A stretch of DNA of 64,000 bases from an uncultured Verrucomicrobiota bacterium (GTDB lineage: Bacteria > Verrucomicrobiota > Verrucomicrobiia > Verrucomicrobiales > Verrucomicrobiaceae). Positions 15,001 to 20,723 of this stretch are shown one piece after another. The position numbers and the translations under genes are program-made. Where the stretch lies: contig CAILZI010000051.1 of assembly GCA_903838675.1 (NCBI GenBank), forward strand, positions 1-64,000. Direction: 5' to 3'. Position 1 is the first letter of the stretch, and every line of letters begins with the position of its first letter. Under the pieces are notes generated by a model, which worked only from the letters and a program-made list of their open reading frames with translations, ran no database searches and was not told where the DNA came from.

Positions 15001-17940
15001 GCCGCAGTGATTGCTGACAACAGCGGTGCCACGAATCTTTCGAAATCCGGCACGGGTTTCTGGGTGCTCACTGGCACCAACACCTACGCCGGAACCACCA
15101 CAATCAGTGCCGGGGTGCTGCAGGTGGGTTCGGGTGGTACGACTGGCACGCTCGGCACCGGAGCTGTGACCAACAATGGCAGCCTCATTATCAACCGTTC
15201 GGATGCCATCACCCTTGCCAATGCTATCAGTGGCAGCGGCTCGCTCACAAACGCAGGCTCAGGCACCACGACACTGAGTGGAAACAGCATTTACACCGGC
15301 AGCACGACGATCAATGCTGGAGTGCTCAGCGTGGCTGTTATCGCCAATGGTGGCAGCAGCAGCAATCTGGGGGCATCGACGAATGTGGCGCCCAACCTGG
15401 TCATCAACGGCGGCACCTTGCAATACACCGGCGGTGCAGTCAGCACGGACCGGTTGTTCAGCGTTGGCACCAACGGTGGCACCCTGGACGCTTCCGGCAC
15501 CGGAGCCGTGAACTTCACCAACACCGGCAGCATGGACTTCAACAGCCAGAGTGGTGCACGCAGCCTGCTGCTCACCGGAACTAATTCCGGCAGCAACACC
15601 CTTGCCGCAGTGATCACTGACAACGGCGGTGCCACTTCGCTGACAAAGTCTGGCCCTGGCACCTGGGTGCTGAGTGGGGCCAACAGTTACACCGGTGCTA
15701 CAACCATCAGTGCAGGCACATTGCAGATCGGCGATGGTGGCACCACGGGTTCGCTCTCCAGCAGCAGTGTGCTTAACAACAATGGCACGCTGGCCTTCAA
15801 TCGCACGGATACGCTGACTCAGGGAACTGACTTTGCCGGTGTGATCAGCGGCAGCGGTGGGGTGACCCAGGCCGGGAGCGGCACCCTGATACTCAATGGC
15901 GCCAACACGTATGCAGGTGCGACGAATGTCCGCTCCGGCACACTGGAAGTGACCAGCAACAATGCGCTGGGCACAGCAGCCGCAGGCACCAGTGTGAGCA
16001 ATGGCGCGACACTGCTGCTCAACAACGTGAACTACAGCACTGCAGAAGCACTCACTCTCAATGGCAAGGGTGTGGGCAATGGCGGTGCATTGCGCAACAG
16101 CGGCACGAGCACCTACACAGGAGCAATCACTGCTGCCACGGATGCCAGCATCAATGCGGGTGGCGGCATCTTGAACCTCACCGGCGGTCTGGTGAAAGAC
16201 GGCACCGTTCTCACCATCACGGGGGGAGGGACAGTTTATGTGAGCGGCACGGGCATCAGCGGCTCCAGCGCCAACTCCGATCTTGTGGTGGATGCCACCA
16301 ACGTCGTTGTCAGTGCGGACAGCAATTACAACGGCCCCACCACGGTGCAAAACAATGCGGTTCTGGTGGCCAATGCGGCGGTGACCACGACGCAGTTGGA
16401 TCTCAGCAGCGACAGCATGCTGGCTGGAACCGGTGGCATCACCACGGCGGTGAACCAGTCCATACTGATCAATGGCACGCTTAGTGTCGGCGATCCTGGA
16501 GTTCCTGCAACGGCTTCGACCTTTGCGCTCACCACATCCGGCGCAGGTGCCGTTGTTCTTGGCACTGGCAGCCTGATTCGATTGGATTTGTTCACTGGCG
16601 CAGGTTTGGGCAACAACCTCAGCAACACCACGTCCTCGGATTCCATCAATCTGCATGGAAAGATTGACGCCACAGCCGGCGCCACTGTCGTCATTGGTAA
16701 TCCCAATGGCATGACGAACTTCCATGGGGGAGACCAATGGCAGCTTGTCCATCTCAATGCAGGCGATGCCAATGCAGGTGGCTTCGTTTCGACGCTGGCC
16801 TTGAATGACAGCAGCCTTCATCTCGCGAGAGGGGTCACCAGTTTTCTCGATCAAAGCAATGGGGTGTTCTCCATCATCGACACGAACGGTGGCCTGGCTC
16901 TGGCCGCCGTCGAAGGGCAGGCGCTGATCTCAGGCGGCAACACCGTCACATCTGACCTCAACGGCCACCTCTTCAACCTCCGGTCTGGCGGTGGTGAAGA
17001 AGATCCTGGCTCCATCTCGGCCTCACTCGATGAAGGTGTTGTTGTCAGTCAGGGAGATGGCGATCCGAAGAAGGCCTCGCCCATCGCCAAACGCGTGCTC
17101 CGTTCCCGCCAGTGGGAAGTTTTCGCCACCGTGAACTACGGCAATGTCAAACTCAACCCCATCCGCAGTCAGTCAGGCGTGCAGGTGGACTCCTGGGCCT
17201 CCGGCGCTGGTGTCGAGCGTCATTTGTCACGTGGTCTGACGCTCGGTTTTGCCGCGTCCTTCCTGGAGAGCACCCAGGGGTACACGGGCAATGCAGGCAG
17301 TTTGCATCTCGAAGGTCCGGCGCTCTCAGCTTACATCTCCTATGTGCGTGGCAGCTCCTGGAACAGCTTGCTCTACAGCTTTGGAACCTATCAAATGGAT
17401 TCCATCCGCAATCCAGGGCTGCCATTCCCGACGGCCTTTGGCTCGACGCGCACTTATACACATTCGGTGCAGTACAACACTGGCTGGAACTTCCGCTTCC
17501 AGAACAACACGCTGGTCACCGGTCCCTTTGCCGGGGTGGACTATCTGCATGGCTCAGTGGACGCTTACAGCGAAACAGGAGGGGGACTGGCGGCGCTGCA
17601 TTACAGCGCCCAGAGCTACCAGTCTCTGGTCAGCCGTGTGGGCTGGTCCGCCTCCAAGCAGATCAAGACCAACTTTGCGACCATCACACCGCAGTTGCGC
17701 CTGAGCTATGAGCGGCAGAACATCAAAAATAACAACGGCACGAGCGTGTCACTGATCAATGTGCCGTTCTCGTCCTCGGGAGGCAATCAGACTCCCGGCC
17801 AGGATTATCTGGTGGCGGGCCTGGGGCTGAGCCTGGCTTTCAGCGAGCAGTTCAGCCTCATGTTGTCCTACCAGGGGCAGTTCTTCCGTCATGATCTGCA
17901 GGCACACTTTGGCAGCATCCGCTTCAGCTACCAGTTCTAG
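1..17940 (+). CDS. Giant autotransporter-associated beta-strand repeat protein with C-terminal barrel (5' truncated)
   Basis: The reading frame is open from the first base, so the true start lies upstream; at least 5979 residues are present. Almost the whole length is a Gly/Thr/Ser/Asn-rich array of about 100-residue units carrying the signatures TNTYTG-TTTI-GVL, STDRLFSVGTSGGTLDASG, FTNTGSMGFNGQSGARTLTLTG and AAVIGDNGGATSLTKSG-GTWVLTG. These match passenger-associated transport (PATR) repeats, which fold as a right-handed beta-helix. After about residue 5300 the repeats decay; residues from about 5700 form a C-terminal domain with alternating aromatic/hydrophobic strands ending in FSYQF, the usual terminal Phe of an outer-membrane barrel (type V secretion). 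Inferred role: a very large surface fibre or adhesin. Its ligand cannot be told from sequence. The next gene is 80 bp downstream on the same strand. Confidence 0.9.
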   Translation, partial: SMGFNGQSGARTLTLTGSNANDNTLAAVIGDNGGATSVTKAGGGIWVLSGANTYTGVTTVSGTAVLKVSSLANGGVASNIGASTNAASNLVLNGGTFTYTGGTVSTDRLFSLGTSGITLNVFGTGGVTFTNTGSMGFNGQTGGRTLSLANSNGGTSTIAAIIGDNGGATSVTHTVVSATWALTGANTYTGATTLNGGVLSVTSLANGGSASGIGAATNAATNLVLSSGTLQYTGAGDSTDRLFSVGTSGGNLNASGTGAVNFTNTGSIGFNSQTGARTLILTGTNTGTNTLAAAIGDNSGATALSKTSTGTWVLTGTNSYTGTTNISGGVLQVGNAGTSGTLGSGAVTDNANLTFNRSDSMTVANTISGSGGLSQIGAGTTTLSGTNSYLGGTTISGGVLSVATLANGNSASNIGASSSAATNLVLNGGALQYTGAGVNTDRLFSVGTSGGTVDSSGTGTLVLTNSGSMAFNGQSGARLLTVTGTNTGNNIIAAVIGDNGGATALTKTGAGFWTLTGTNSYSGVTTINGGVLNVLTLANGGSSSGIGASSNAASNVVLNGGTLKYSSVVASAVSTDRLFSVGTSGGTIDASGGFNILFTNTGSMGFNGQSGARTLTLTGSNANDNTLAAVIGDSGGATSVTKAGGGVWVLSGANTYTGATTLTGTGVLKVSSLANGGSASSIGGSTNAASNLVLNGGTFTYTGGTVSTDRLFSLGTAGITLNMFGSGGVTFTNTGTMGFNGQTGARTLTLANSNGGTSTIAAIIGDNGGATSITRSNSGTWALTGVNTYTGATTINGGVLSVTSLADGGSASSIGAATNVATNLVLNGGTLQYTGAATSTDRLFSVGLSDGTLDASGTGAVNFTNTGIMGFNNQTGARTLILTGTNTGNNTLAAAIGDNNSGTALLKSGTGTWVLTGLNSYTGATIIAAGSLQIGNGGTSGFLGIGGVSNSANLTFNHSDSLSIANTISGTGSVTQAGAGTTILSGASSYTGVTTINSGVLNVTSLAGGGSNSNIGASSNAATNLVLNGGTLQYTGTGASTDRLFSVGTSGGTLDGSGTNTLTFTNTGSMGFNGQTGARTLTLTGTNTAGNTLDAVIGDNGGATSLNSVGTGTWILMGASTYTGVTTISGGGILNVTTLANGGSASSLGASSSAASNLVINGGVLAYIGLPGVSSTDRLFSLGTSGGSLNASGSSIINFTNTGSMGFNGQSGARTLTLGGTDIGDNSLAASIGDNGGATSLTKSGTGTWVLSGTSTYTGVTTLAAGVLKVTSLANGGSNSNIGASTNAATNLVFNGGTLRYTGGSAVSTDRLFSVGTAGGTLDSSGTVMSFTNTGSMGFNGQSGARTLTLTGTNGAGNVLAAVIGDSGGATSLIKSGTGTWMLTGNNTYTGTTTISGGTLALGNFGTTGSISGDIVDNGTLMLNNTGGLTLTQTISGTGGVTVNAGSHTLSGTNTYTGVTSIAGGLTLSIATLADGGVASNLGAASNAATNIVLNNGILKYTGSGSSSDRLFGIGTLGGTLNASGTGAVNFTNTGSMGFNSLSGARTLTLTGTNTGANTLAAVIGDNGGATALSKTGAGTWVITGTNSYTGTTTISGGVLQVGSGGTSGMLGSGSVTDSSNLTFNRSDSLTVANTISSTGSLSQIGAGTTTLTGTNSYSGVTTISGGVLSVTTLANGGSNSNIGTSSNAATNLVLNGGALQYTGVGVNTDRLFSVGTSGGTVDSSGTGTLVFTNAGSMAFNGQSGARALTLTGTNTGNNVIAALIGDNGGATALTKTGAGFWTLTGTNSYSGVTTINGGVLNVLTLANGGSNSNIGDSSNAASNLVLNGGTLKYSSVVASAVSTDRLFSVGTSGGTIDASGGFNILFTNTGSMGFNGQSGARTLTLTGSNANDNTLAAVIGDNGGATSVTKAGSGVWVLSGANTYTGATTLTGSGVLKVSSLANGGSASGIGAATNAASNLVLNGGTLQYTGTGATTDRLFSVGTSGITLDAEGTGAVVFSNTGAMGFNGQSGARTLTLTGGLNYNLQNTIAAVIADNGGATSVTKTGDNQTWVLSGLNTYTGVTTVTGGGSRLSVSTLTNGGLASGIGAASSAASNIILDGGGTLEYRGSGASTDRLFSIGTGGGGILSAGTGAINYTNTGAMGFVGSGARTLQLSGGSSSDNTLAALIGDHGGATSVFETLIGSRWLLTNANTYTGVTSIAGTTLSVSSLANGGVASNIGSSTNAAANLLLNSGGTLQYTGAANSTDRLFTIGSVTGGTLDASGTGAINFNNTGAISILGPNALTLTLSGTNTGANTLAAVFGNGTSASSLTKSGAGTWVLTGTNTYTGVTTINGGVLSVASLTNGGSSSGIGAATNAAANLVLNGGTLKYTGTAAVSTDRLFSVGTSGGALDVSGTGAVNYANAGSMGFNGQTGARTLTLTGTNAGSNTIATLIGDNGGATSLTKTGTGFWTLTGANTYTGATTISGGGGILTLTTLANGGSASSIGASSNAASNLVLDGAGLVYTSTGSSTDRLFSLGTSSATINSSGTGLLAFTNAGSMGFNGQSGARTLTLLGANANDNSLAAVIGDNGGATALTKSGIGTWVLSGASTYTGVTTLSSGVLKVSSLADGGVASNIGAASNAASNLVFGSGILIYTGTGSNTDRLFTMDTTGATLQASGTGAVNFTNTGSIALSGSGIRSLTLTGTSTAANNLAASIADNGGATSLTKSGVGTWGLSGSSSYTGVTSVFGGVLTVTNLANGGQNSSIGASSSAAANLVLGTTLQYIGAATSTDRLFTVGLGTPTLDASGTGALNFTNTGSLAYSGTGARTLTLAGTNTGNNTLSAVLSDNGGASSLAKSGTGTWLLTGANNYTGSTIINAGVLQVGNGGTSGALGSGAVINSGALVINRSDALTLANSISGAGTFTQAGTGTTTFTGSSGYNGATFVNAGKLQAGAAFTFSSVSAVTLASGSILELNGFNNAIGSLAGSGTVQNGTATNATLNAGGTTSTTFSGLIQDGGSGLLSFNKAGSGTLTLTGSNTYTGGTVVSAGTLSISSLANGGVASNIGASSNAFFNLLLNGGTLSYTGAATSTDRLFSVTTNGGTLDASGTGAVNFTNTGSMGFNFQSGARTLTLTGTNAGANTIAAVIGDNGGATSLTKSGTGQWTLTGANGYTGPTTITGGQLVISRLANGGSASSIGAATNAATNLVLNGGALQYTGAAASTDRLFSVGTSGGTLDASGTGAVNFTNTGSMGFNGQSGARTLTLTGTNTGSNTLAAGIGDSGGATSLVKSGVGTWVLTGTNTYTGTTTINTGVLQVGSGGTTGSLGSGAVTNNASLGINRSDAITLANTISGSGTLIQAGTGTTTLSGTNSYTGATTINSGVLNVTTLANGGINSNIGASSSAAANLVINGGTLQYSGATDATTDRLFSVGIGGAVINVTGSGALNFTNTGSMGFNGQSGARNLHLTGTNSGLNIIAAAIGDFGGATSVTIDGAATWLLTGANNYTGATTVSSGVLKIGGSSLDSAIILGSSATVELNGLNTRIGSLAGSGTVQNNSNSAATLTTGGDNTSTTFGVIIQDGGSGALSLVKTGSGTFTLTGTNTYTGTTTISAGVLQVGSGGTTGTLGTGAVTNNASLIINRSDTTTIANAISGSGSLTQAGSGTTTLTGASTYTGSTTINAGVLSVAAMANGGGTSNLGASTNDATNLVLNGGTLQYTGGATSTDRLFSVGTNGGTLDASGTGAVNFSNTGTMGFNGQSGARSLLLTGTNTGSNTLAAVIGDNGGSTSLTKSGAGTWVLTGTSSYTGSTTINTGVLSVAVLADGGSSSNLGASTNVATNLVLNGGTLQYTGGATSTDRLFSVGTNGGTLDASGTGAVNFTNTGTMGFNGQSGIRTLTLTGTNTGSNTLAAVIGDNGGSTSLTKSGAGTWVLTGTNTYTGTTTISAGVLQIGSGSTTGSLGSGAVTDNGSLVINRSDAVTIANTISGSGTLTQAGAGTTTLTGANTYSGSTTINAGVLKVTTLGNGGSSSNIGASSSAAANLVLNGGTLQYTGALASTDRLFSVGTSGGTLDASGTGAVSFTNTGSMGFNGQNGARSLNLAGTNTGSNTLAAVIGDNGGATSLIKSGVGTWVLTGANTYTGTTTISGGVLQIGNGGTSGTLGSGAVTDNGNLTINRSDALTIANAISGSGTLAQVGSGTTTLTGASTYTGSTTINAGVLSVASIANGGSTSNVGASTSAATNLVLNGGTLQYTGAAASTDRLFSVGTSGGTLDASGTGAVSFTNTGSLGFNSQSGTRTLTLTGNNTGSNTLAAGIGDSGGATSLVKSGAGTWVLTGANTYTGTTTINAGVLKIGSGGTTGTLGSGAVTNNGSLVINRSDAITLANTISGSGTFTQAGAGTTTLSGTNLYTGVTTINAGVLNVTLLANGGSSSNIGAAASAAANLVLNGGTLQYSGAAASTDRLFSVGTSGGTLDASGTGAVNFTNTGSMGFNSQSGARNLHLTGTNTGVNTIAAAIGDFGGATSLSVDGSATWLLTGANTFTGTTTVSSGVLKIGGNSLDSAFTLGANAMVELNGLNTRIGSLAGSGIVQNNSATAATLTTGGNNTSTTFSGVMQDGGAGALSLVKTGSGTFTLTGANSYTGTTTISSGVLQVGSGGTTGTLGTGAVTNNASLILNRSDATTIANAISGSGSLTQAGSGTTTLTGANTYTGSTTINAGVLSVAVIANGGSSSNVGASTSASTNLVLNGGTLQYTGADVSTDRLFSVGTNGGTLDASGTGTVNFTNTGSMGFNGQSGIRTLTLTGTNTGGNTLAAAIGDNGSATALTKSGLGTWVITGSNSYSGITSISAGVLQVGNGGIAGTLGSGAVTDNGSLVINRSDAITIANTISGAGSFTQAGAGTITLSGISSFTGSTTINSGVLSVAVLADGGSNSNLGASTSAAANLVLNGGNLQYTGADVSTDHLFSVGTNGGTLDASGTGAVNFTNTGSMGFNGQSGTRILTLTGTNSGSNILAAVIADNSGATNLSKSGTGFWVLTGTNTYAGTTTISAGVLQVGSGGTTGTLGTGAVTNNGSLIINRSDAITLANAISGSGSLTNAGSGTTTLSGNSIYTGSTTINAGVLSVAVIANGGSSSNLGASTNVAPNLVINGGTLQYTGGAVSTDRLFSVGTNGGTLDASGTGAVNFTNTGSMDFNSQSGARSLLLTGTNSGSNTLAAVITDNGGATSLTKSGPGTWVLSGANSYTGATTISAGTLQIGDGGTTGSLSSSSVLNNNGTLAFNRTDTLTQGTDFAGVISGSGGVTQAGSGTLILNGANTYAGATNVRSGTLEVTSNNALGTAAAGTSVSNGATLLLNNVNYSTAEALTLNGKGVGNGGALRNSGTSTYTGAITAATDASINAGGGILNLTGGLVKDGTVLTITGGGTVYVSGTGISGSSANSDLVVDATNVVVSADSNYNGPTTVQNNAVLVANAAVTTTQLDLSSDSMLAGTGGITTAVNQSILINGTLSVGDPGVPATASTFALTTSGAGAVVLGTGSLIRLDLFTGAGLGNNLSNTTSSDSINLHGKIDATAGATVVIGNPNGMTNFHGGDQWQLVHLNAGDANAGGFVSTLALNDSSLHLARGVTSFLDQSNGVFSIIDTNGGLALAAVEGQALISGGNTVTSDLNGHLFNLRSGGGEEDPGSISASLDEGVVVSQGDGDPKKASPIAKRVLRSRQWEVFATVNYGNVKLNPIRSQSGVQVDSWASGAGVERHLSRGLTLGFAASFLESTQGYTGNAGSLHLEGPALSAYISYVRGSSWNSLLYSFGTYQMDSIRNPGLPFPTAFGSTRTYTHSVQYNTGWNFRFQNNTLVTGPFAGVDYLHGSVDAYSETGGGLAALHYSAQSYQSLVSRVGWSASKQIKTNFATITPQLRLSYERQNIKNNNGTSVSLINVPFSSSGGNQTPGQDYLVAGLGLSLAFSEQFSLMLSYQGQFFRHDLQAHFGSIRFSYQF
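750..2094 (+). repeat. Higher-order repeat A, copy 1
   Basis: About 1.3 kb that matches 4557-5901 at a constant offset of 3807 bp (1269 codons). It includes the rare variant words SSVVASAVSTDRLF and GGFNILFTNTG, which occur only in these two blocks. Boundaries are estimated by eye. Confidence 0.7.
4557..5901 (+). repeat. Higher-order repeat A, copy 2
   Basis: Second copy of the block at 750-2094, offset by 3807 bp, with only scattered substitutions. The part starting at 5614 (SMGFNGQSGARTLTLTGSNANDN) also matches the sequences starting at base 1 and at 1807, so one sub-block exists three times. Confidence 0.7.
9700..11050 (+). repeat. Higher-order repeat B, copy 1
   Basis: Block of about 1.3 kb containing the variant words NLHLTGTN, AAAIGDFGGATS and VELNGLNTRIGSLAGSG. 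It recurs at about 12805-14155 with an offset of 3105 bp (1035 codons). Limits are approximate. Confidence 0.6.
12805..14155 (+). repeat. Higher-order repeat B, copy 2
   Basis: Second copy of the block at 9700-11050 (offset 3105 bp), with the same NLHLTGTN and ELNGLNTRIGSLAGSG words and a small in-frame indel near the start. Limits are approximate. Confidence 0.6.
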
Positions 17941-18020
17941 AAAGTCCTTCGGAGAGAGGCCTGAGCAGGAGCCTGCATATTGGACTTGCCGGGGCACTGA
18001 TTTCCATGACATAAACGGGC

Positions 18021-18488
18021 ATGTCCATGCTTCAAACTGTGGAGGTCACCTGTCCTCAATGTGCCGTCACTCAGAAGGTTAACCTGTGGGCTTCCGTCAA
18101 TGTGAAGGTTGACCCGCATCTCAAGGATGAGGTCCTGGAGCAACGGCTCAATGTTTTCACCTGCGGCGAGGATGGCTGTGACTACCGCTGCCCGGTGGAC
18201 ATCTCGGTTTTATACAATGATATGGATGGCAAGTTTTGCGTGCAGTATGTCGCGAAAGATGACATGAAAAATCCAGGTTACTACCGGCATCTCAGCAAGC
18301 AGGGCGCCGTCATGATCCCCCAGATGGCATTAAAAATGGCGGAGAAAACGGGCGGGGATTATATTGCGAGGCCTCATCATGTTTTCTCCATGAAGGAGAT
18401 GGTGTTGTACATTCTCTTCCGTCAGTTTTGCGATGCGTATGGCCAGGATGTGGACCAAGCACCCGATGATGAGGCCGATGGGGCGTGA
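18021..18488 (+). CDS. CpXC domain protein
   Basis: The 155-residue product has CPQC near residue 11, then WASVNVKVDP, a LNVFTCGEDGCDYRCP segment and a variable C-terminal half. This order matches the CpXC family (Pfam-type CpXC domain), in which paired cysteines probably bind a metal. No biochemical role is established for the family. There is no signal peptide, so it is probably cytoplasmic. Two in-frame ATGs (18021 and 18027) are possible starts. It follows the giant surface protein by 80 bp and converges on the corA-like gene, with 32 bp between them. Confidence 0.8.
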   Translation: MSMLQTVEVTCPQCAVTQKVNLWASVNVKVDPHLKDEVLEQRLNVFTCGEDGCDYRCPVDISVLYNDMDGKFCVQYVAKDDMKNPGYYRHLSKQGAVMIPQMALKMAEKTGGDYIARPHHVFSMKEMVLYILFRQFCDAYGQDVDQAPDDEADGA

Positions 18489-18520
18489 TCAACTGACTGC
18501 AAGAGAAAGTGCGGCCCGCT

Positions 18521-19495
18521 TCAGAGCAGCCGCTTGCGCTTGAAGTAGACGATGGGCAGGATCGCCGAGAGGACGATCATGAGCATGACGAGGACGAAGG
18601 CCCAGCCATTTTCGGCGGCGGGGAGGCCGACGTTCATGCCGTAGATGCTGGCGATGAGGGTCGGTGGCATGAAGAGCACGCTGGCGACGGTGAAGATCTT
18701 GATGATCTGGTTCTGCTGGATGTTGATGAGGCCCAGGGTGGACTCCAGCAGGAAGGTCATCTCCTGTGTCTGCTGGTTGGTGTAGTCGTCCATGCTCTTG
18801 ATGTCGCGCATGACGCTGCGGAACTGCGCGGCGAGGTCACCACGCATCCAGGTGGCGGCGTTGTTGAGGAAATATTGCAGCATGCGGCTGATGCTGAGCA
18901 GGCTTTCGCGCACGTTGGCGACGAGGGCGCTGCGGCGGCCCAGCAGCTTGACGACATCACTGAGGTCTTTTTCCACAGATGCTTGCGCTTTGTTCGGGTC
19001 GAGACTGAAGATGTCACGGCAAATTTTTTTCATGTCGCCCTCGACTCCCTGCAGCGCATCGGCGATGCGGGCGACGATGAGCTCCAGCAGCAGCAGAAAG
19101 ACCGCATCGCTGGTCAGGGGCGTGCTGCACTGGCGTTTCGCCTGATCCACGAGGATGCGGAAGGACAGCGGATCGGCATAGCGCACGGTGGTGAGGCAGT
19201 CTGGAGCGATGACGAAGGAAATGGAGGTGTTGTCAGGGTCCGGAGTGTCCAGCCCGACGGGCAGCCACGCGGTCATGTAGAGCGTGCCCTTTTCGGTGTA
19301 GAGTCGGCTGGATTCCTCGATCTCCTGCATTTCTTCACGCGTCGGGAGCTGGTACTCGAGCCATTTTTCCGCCTCAATCTCCTCGGCGCGGCCGGGGTTC
19401 AGCAGATCAAGAAAAACGAGATTGTCCGGGAACGGATGTGTCTTTTCGTCGTTCCAGTCGATGAGCTGTCCTTGCTGTGTGAGAAGTCGAACCAT
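18521..19495 (-). CDS. corA: CorA-family magnesium/divalent cation transporter
   Basis: Product of about 324 residues. An N-terminal cytoplasmic domain is followed by long charged helices and, at the C-terminus, the signature YGMNV between two hydrophobic helices (FTVASVLFMPPTLIASI and WAFVLVMLMIVLSAIL), ending in a basic tail (KRKRLL). The GMN motif forms the selectivity filter of pentameric CorA channels for Mg2+, Co2+ or Ni2+. The frame is open for 16 more codons upstream, but the start at MVRLLTQQG fits family length better. It is last in a minus-strand series after the L,D-transpeptidase and rhodanese genes, possibly one transcript. Specificity for Mg2+ is inferred from the family. Confidence 0.9.
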   Translation of the reverse strand: MVRLLTQQGQLIDWNDEKTHPFPDNLVFLDLLNPGRAEEIEAEKWLEYQLPTREEMQEIEESSRLYTEKGTLYMTAWLPVGLDTPDPDNTSISFVIAPDCLTTVRYADPLSFRILVDQAKRQCSTPLTSDAVFLLLLELIVARIADALQGVEGDMKKICRDIFSLDPNKAQASVEKDLSDVVKLLGRRSALVANVRESLLSISRMLQYFLNNAATWMRGDLAAQFRSVMRDIKSMDDYTNQQTQEMTFLLESTLGLINIQQNQIIKIFTVASVLFMPPTLIASIYGMNVGLPAAENGWAFVLVMLMIVLSAILPIVYFKRKRLL

Positions 19496-19566
19496 GCGTG
19501 CGGGGGGGGCGTGGAGGATAGCTGCGCAGCCTTCATGTGCCACAGCAAACTCAGCCGGGATGTGTG

Positions 19567-19911
19567 TCAGTAACGTGGCGTGGCGGGGTCGACCATGTCC
19601 GACCAGGCGTCAATGCCGCCGTGCATGCTCTGGGCGTGGACGAAGCCATGCTGCCGCAGAAACTGTGTTGCGCGCAGGCTGCGCATGCCGTGGTGGCAGT
19701 AAATGATGAGGTGTTCCTGCGTATCGGTAAAGACCTGCGGCACCAGTTCGCCGAAGCGGGAGAGGGGAACGAGCTGCGCGCCAGGCAGGTGGCAGATCTG
19801 CCATTCGCTTTCTTCACGGCAGTCGATGAGCCTGAAGGTGCGCGCACCGGGACGCTTCAGCAGACTGCTGACATCGGTAGGGCCGATTTCGAGCGGTGTT
19901 TCCGGTGTCAT
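19567..19911 (-). CDS. Single-domain rhodanese-like protein
   Basis: The 114-residue protein consists of one rhodanese domain: LIDCREESEWQICHLPGA (the CH2A-type region) and the active-site loop YCHHGMRS with Cys72 as the sulfur-accepting residue. It ends in GGIDAWSDMVD, the usual C-terminal helix. Such stand-alone domains move sulfane sulfur or act in thiol stress responses. No signal peptide is visible, so it is cytoplasmic. It starts 21 bp after the stop of the L,D-transpeptidase gene, which suggests co-transcription. Substrate unknown. Confidence 0.88.
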   Translation of the reverse strand: MTPETPLEIGPTDVSSLLKRPGARTFRLIDCREESEWQICHLPGAQLVPLSRFGELVPQVFTDTQEHLIIYCHHGMRSLRATQFLRQHGFVHAQSMHGGIDAWSDMVDPATPRY

Positions 19912-19932
19912 GCTTTCGGCAGCAGCAAATCA

Positions 19933-20547
19933 TCAAGGACGAACCGTGACGGGGGTGCCTTTGGTGACGTTGTTATAAAAAATGGCCGCCATGTGCGGCG
20001 GCATACGCACGCAGCCATGAGAAGCGGCGTAGCCGGGGAGGAACCCTTCGTGCATGCCGATGCCGCCGACGAAGCGCATGAAGTGGTGCATTTTGGAGCC
20101 TTCAAAGCGTGTGCCGGGAGGTGCCTTGTCCTTGGTGACGTCCACATTGGCCACGACGACATTGCCTGCGCTGTCCACAAAGTCTCCGTAGAGGTTGGAT
20201 TTGTGCCACTGGTCTTTCTCGAAGACCTTGAAGTTGCCGGTTTTGGTCGCATGGCGTTCGTCGCCGGTGGAGAGAGCAGAGACGCCGGCGAGCGTGCCGC
20301 CCTTGTAGAAGTAGGCCTTCTGATCGCTGATATCAATGATGATGCTGGGCGCACCGGACATGCCATCGCCATCCCAGTAGGAGTCCTGATCGGCGTTGTA
20401 CAACGCGGAATGCGGTACGCTGCCTGTCGAGAAGGCTTCGAGATATTGCGTCTGTCCGCGTGAACCCGAACTCTGACAGGATGCCAGCAGGGCGAGGGCG
20501 GAAAGAAGGGTAAGGCGGAGGACTTGGGGGATTACCAATTGACTCAT
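19933..20547 (-). CDS. L,D-transpeptidase (YkuD domain) lipoprotein
   Basis: The 204-residue product begins with a lipoprotein signal peptide whose lipobox LLASC places the acylated Cys at residue 24. The rest is a YkuD/ErfK catalytic domain: IIIDISDQKAYFY near residue 70, GMHEG (His166) and SHGCVRM (His177, nucleophile Cys179, Arg181). Enzymes of this family make 3-3 peptidoglycan cross-links or attach lipoproteins to peptidoglycan; which of these applies cannot be told. A perfect 8-bp hairpin lies just upstream of the start. It heads the minus-strand series with rhodanese and CorA. Confidence 0.9.
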   Translation of the reverse strand: MSQLVIPQVLRLTLLSALALLASCQSSGSRGQTQYLEAFSTGSVPHSALYNADQDSYWDGDGMSGAPSIIIDISDQKAYFYKGGTLAGVSALSTGDERHATKTGNFKVFEKDQWHKSNLYGDFVDSAGNVVVANVDVTKDKAPPGTRFEGSKMHHFMRFVGGIGMHEGFLPGYAASHGCVRMPPHMAAIFYNNVTKGTPVTVRP

Positions 20548-20565
20548 GCGTAGGGTTTACGTGTG

Positions 20566-20584
20566 CGCGGCTTGGAAAGCCGCG
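20566..20584 (-). other. Perfect 8-bp stem hairpin in the 5' leader of the L,D-transpeptidase gene
   Basis: CGCGGCTT and AAGCCGCG are separated by three bases, 19 bp before the ATG. There is no T-run, so it is not an ordinary terminator. It may be an RNA structure in the leader or chance in GC-rich DNA. Confidence 0.35.
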
Positions 20585-20723
20585 ATCATATGCCTTGCCA
20601 CGGCGCGTCTGTCCAGCCTCAATCAAGGCGTGGCGTGCCGAATCAGGGGCGGGAGAACCGGTCAGAACTGGCACTGTGCGTGACTAAATGGAAGCATTCA
20701 TTGAAGCGAAAAACCCCGATTCC

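Larger units (their letters stand above)
1..15900 (+). repeat. Tandem array of ~300-bp coding repeats (PATR-type)
   Basis: Degenerate tandem repeats run in frame inside the giant surface-protein gene. The basic unit is roughly 300 bp, and some units carry an extra segment of about 70 codons (LGSGAVTNN-SL-INRSDA-T-ANTISGSG). Spacing stays a multiple of three, so the array is protein-coding and is not a CRISPR or satellite. Units become more alike toward the 3' half (about 9500-15500), which suggests recent homogenisation there. Confidence 0.85.

Noticed and set aside
1..15900. CRISPR-like array
   Set aside because: Repeats are about 300 bp, coding and in frame, with no unique spacers of constant length.
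15259..16854. 531-codon antisense ORF in the surface-protein gene
   Set aside because: It is the shadow of a GC-biased repetitive frame on the other strand; no domain or start signal, and many similar antisense frames occur along the array.
18509..19573. 354-codon plus-strand ORF opposite corA
   Set aside because: The minus strand carries the GMN motif and transmembrane helices of CorA; the antisense frame is compositionally biased.
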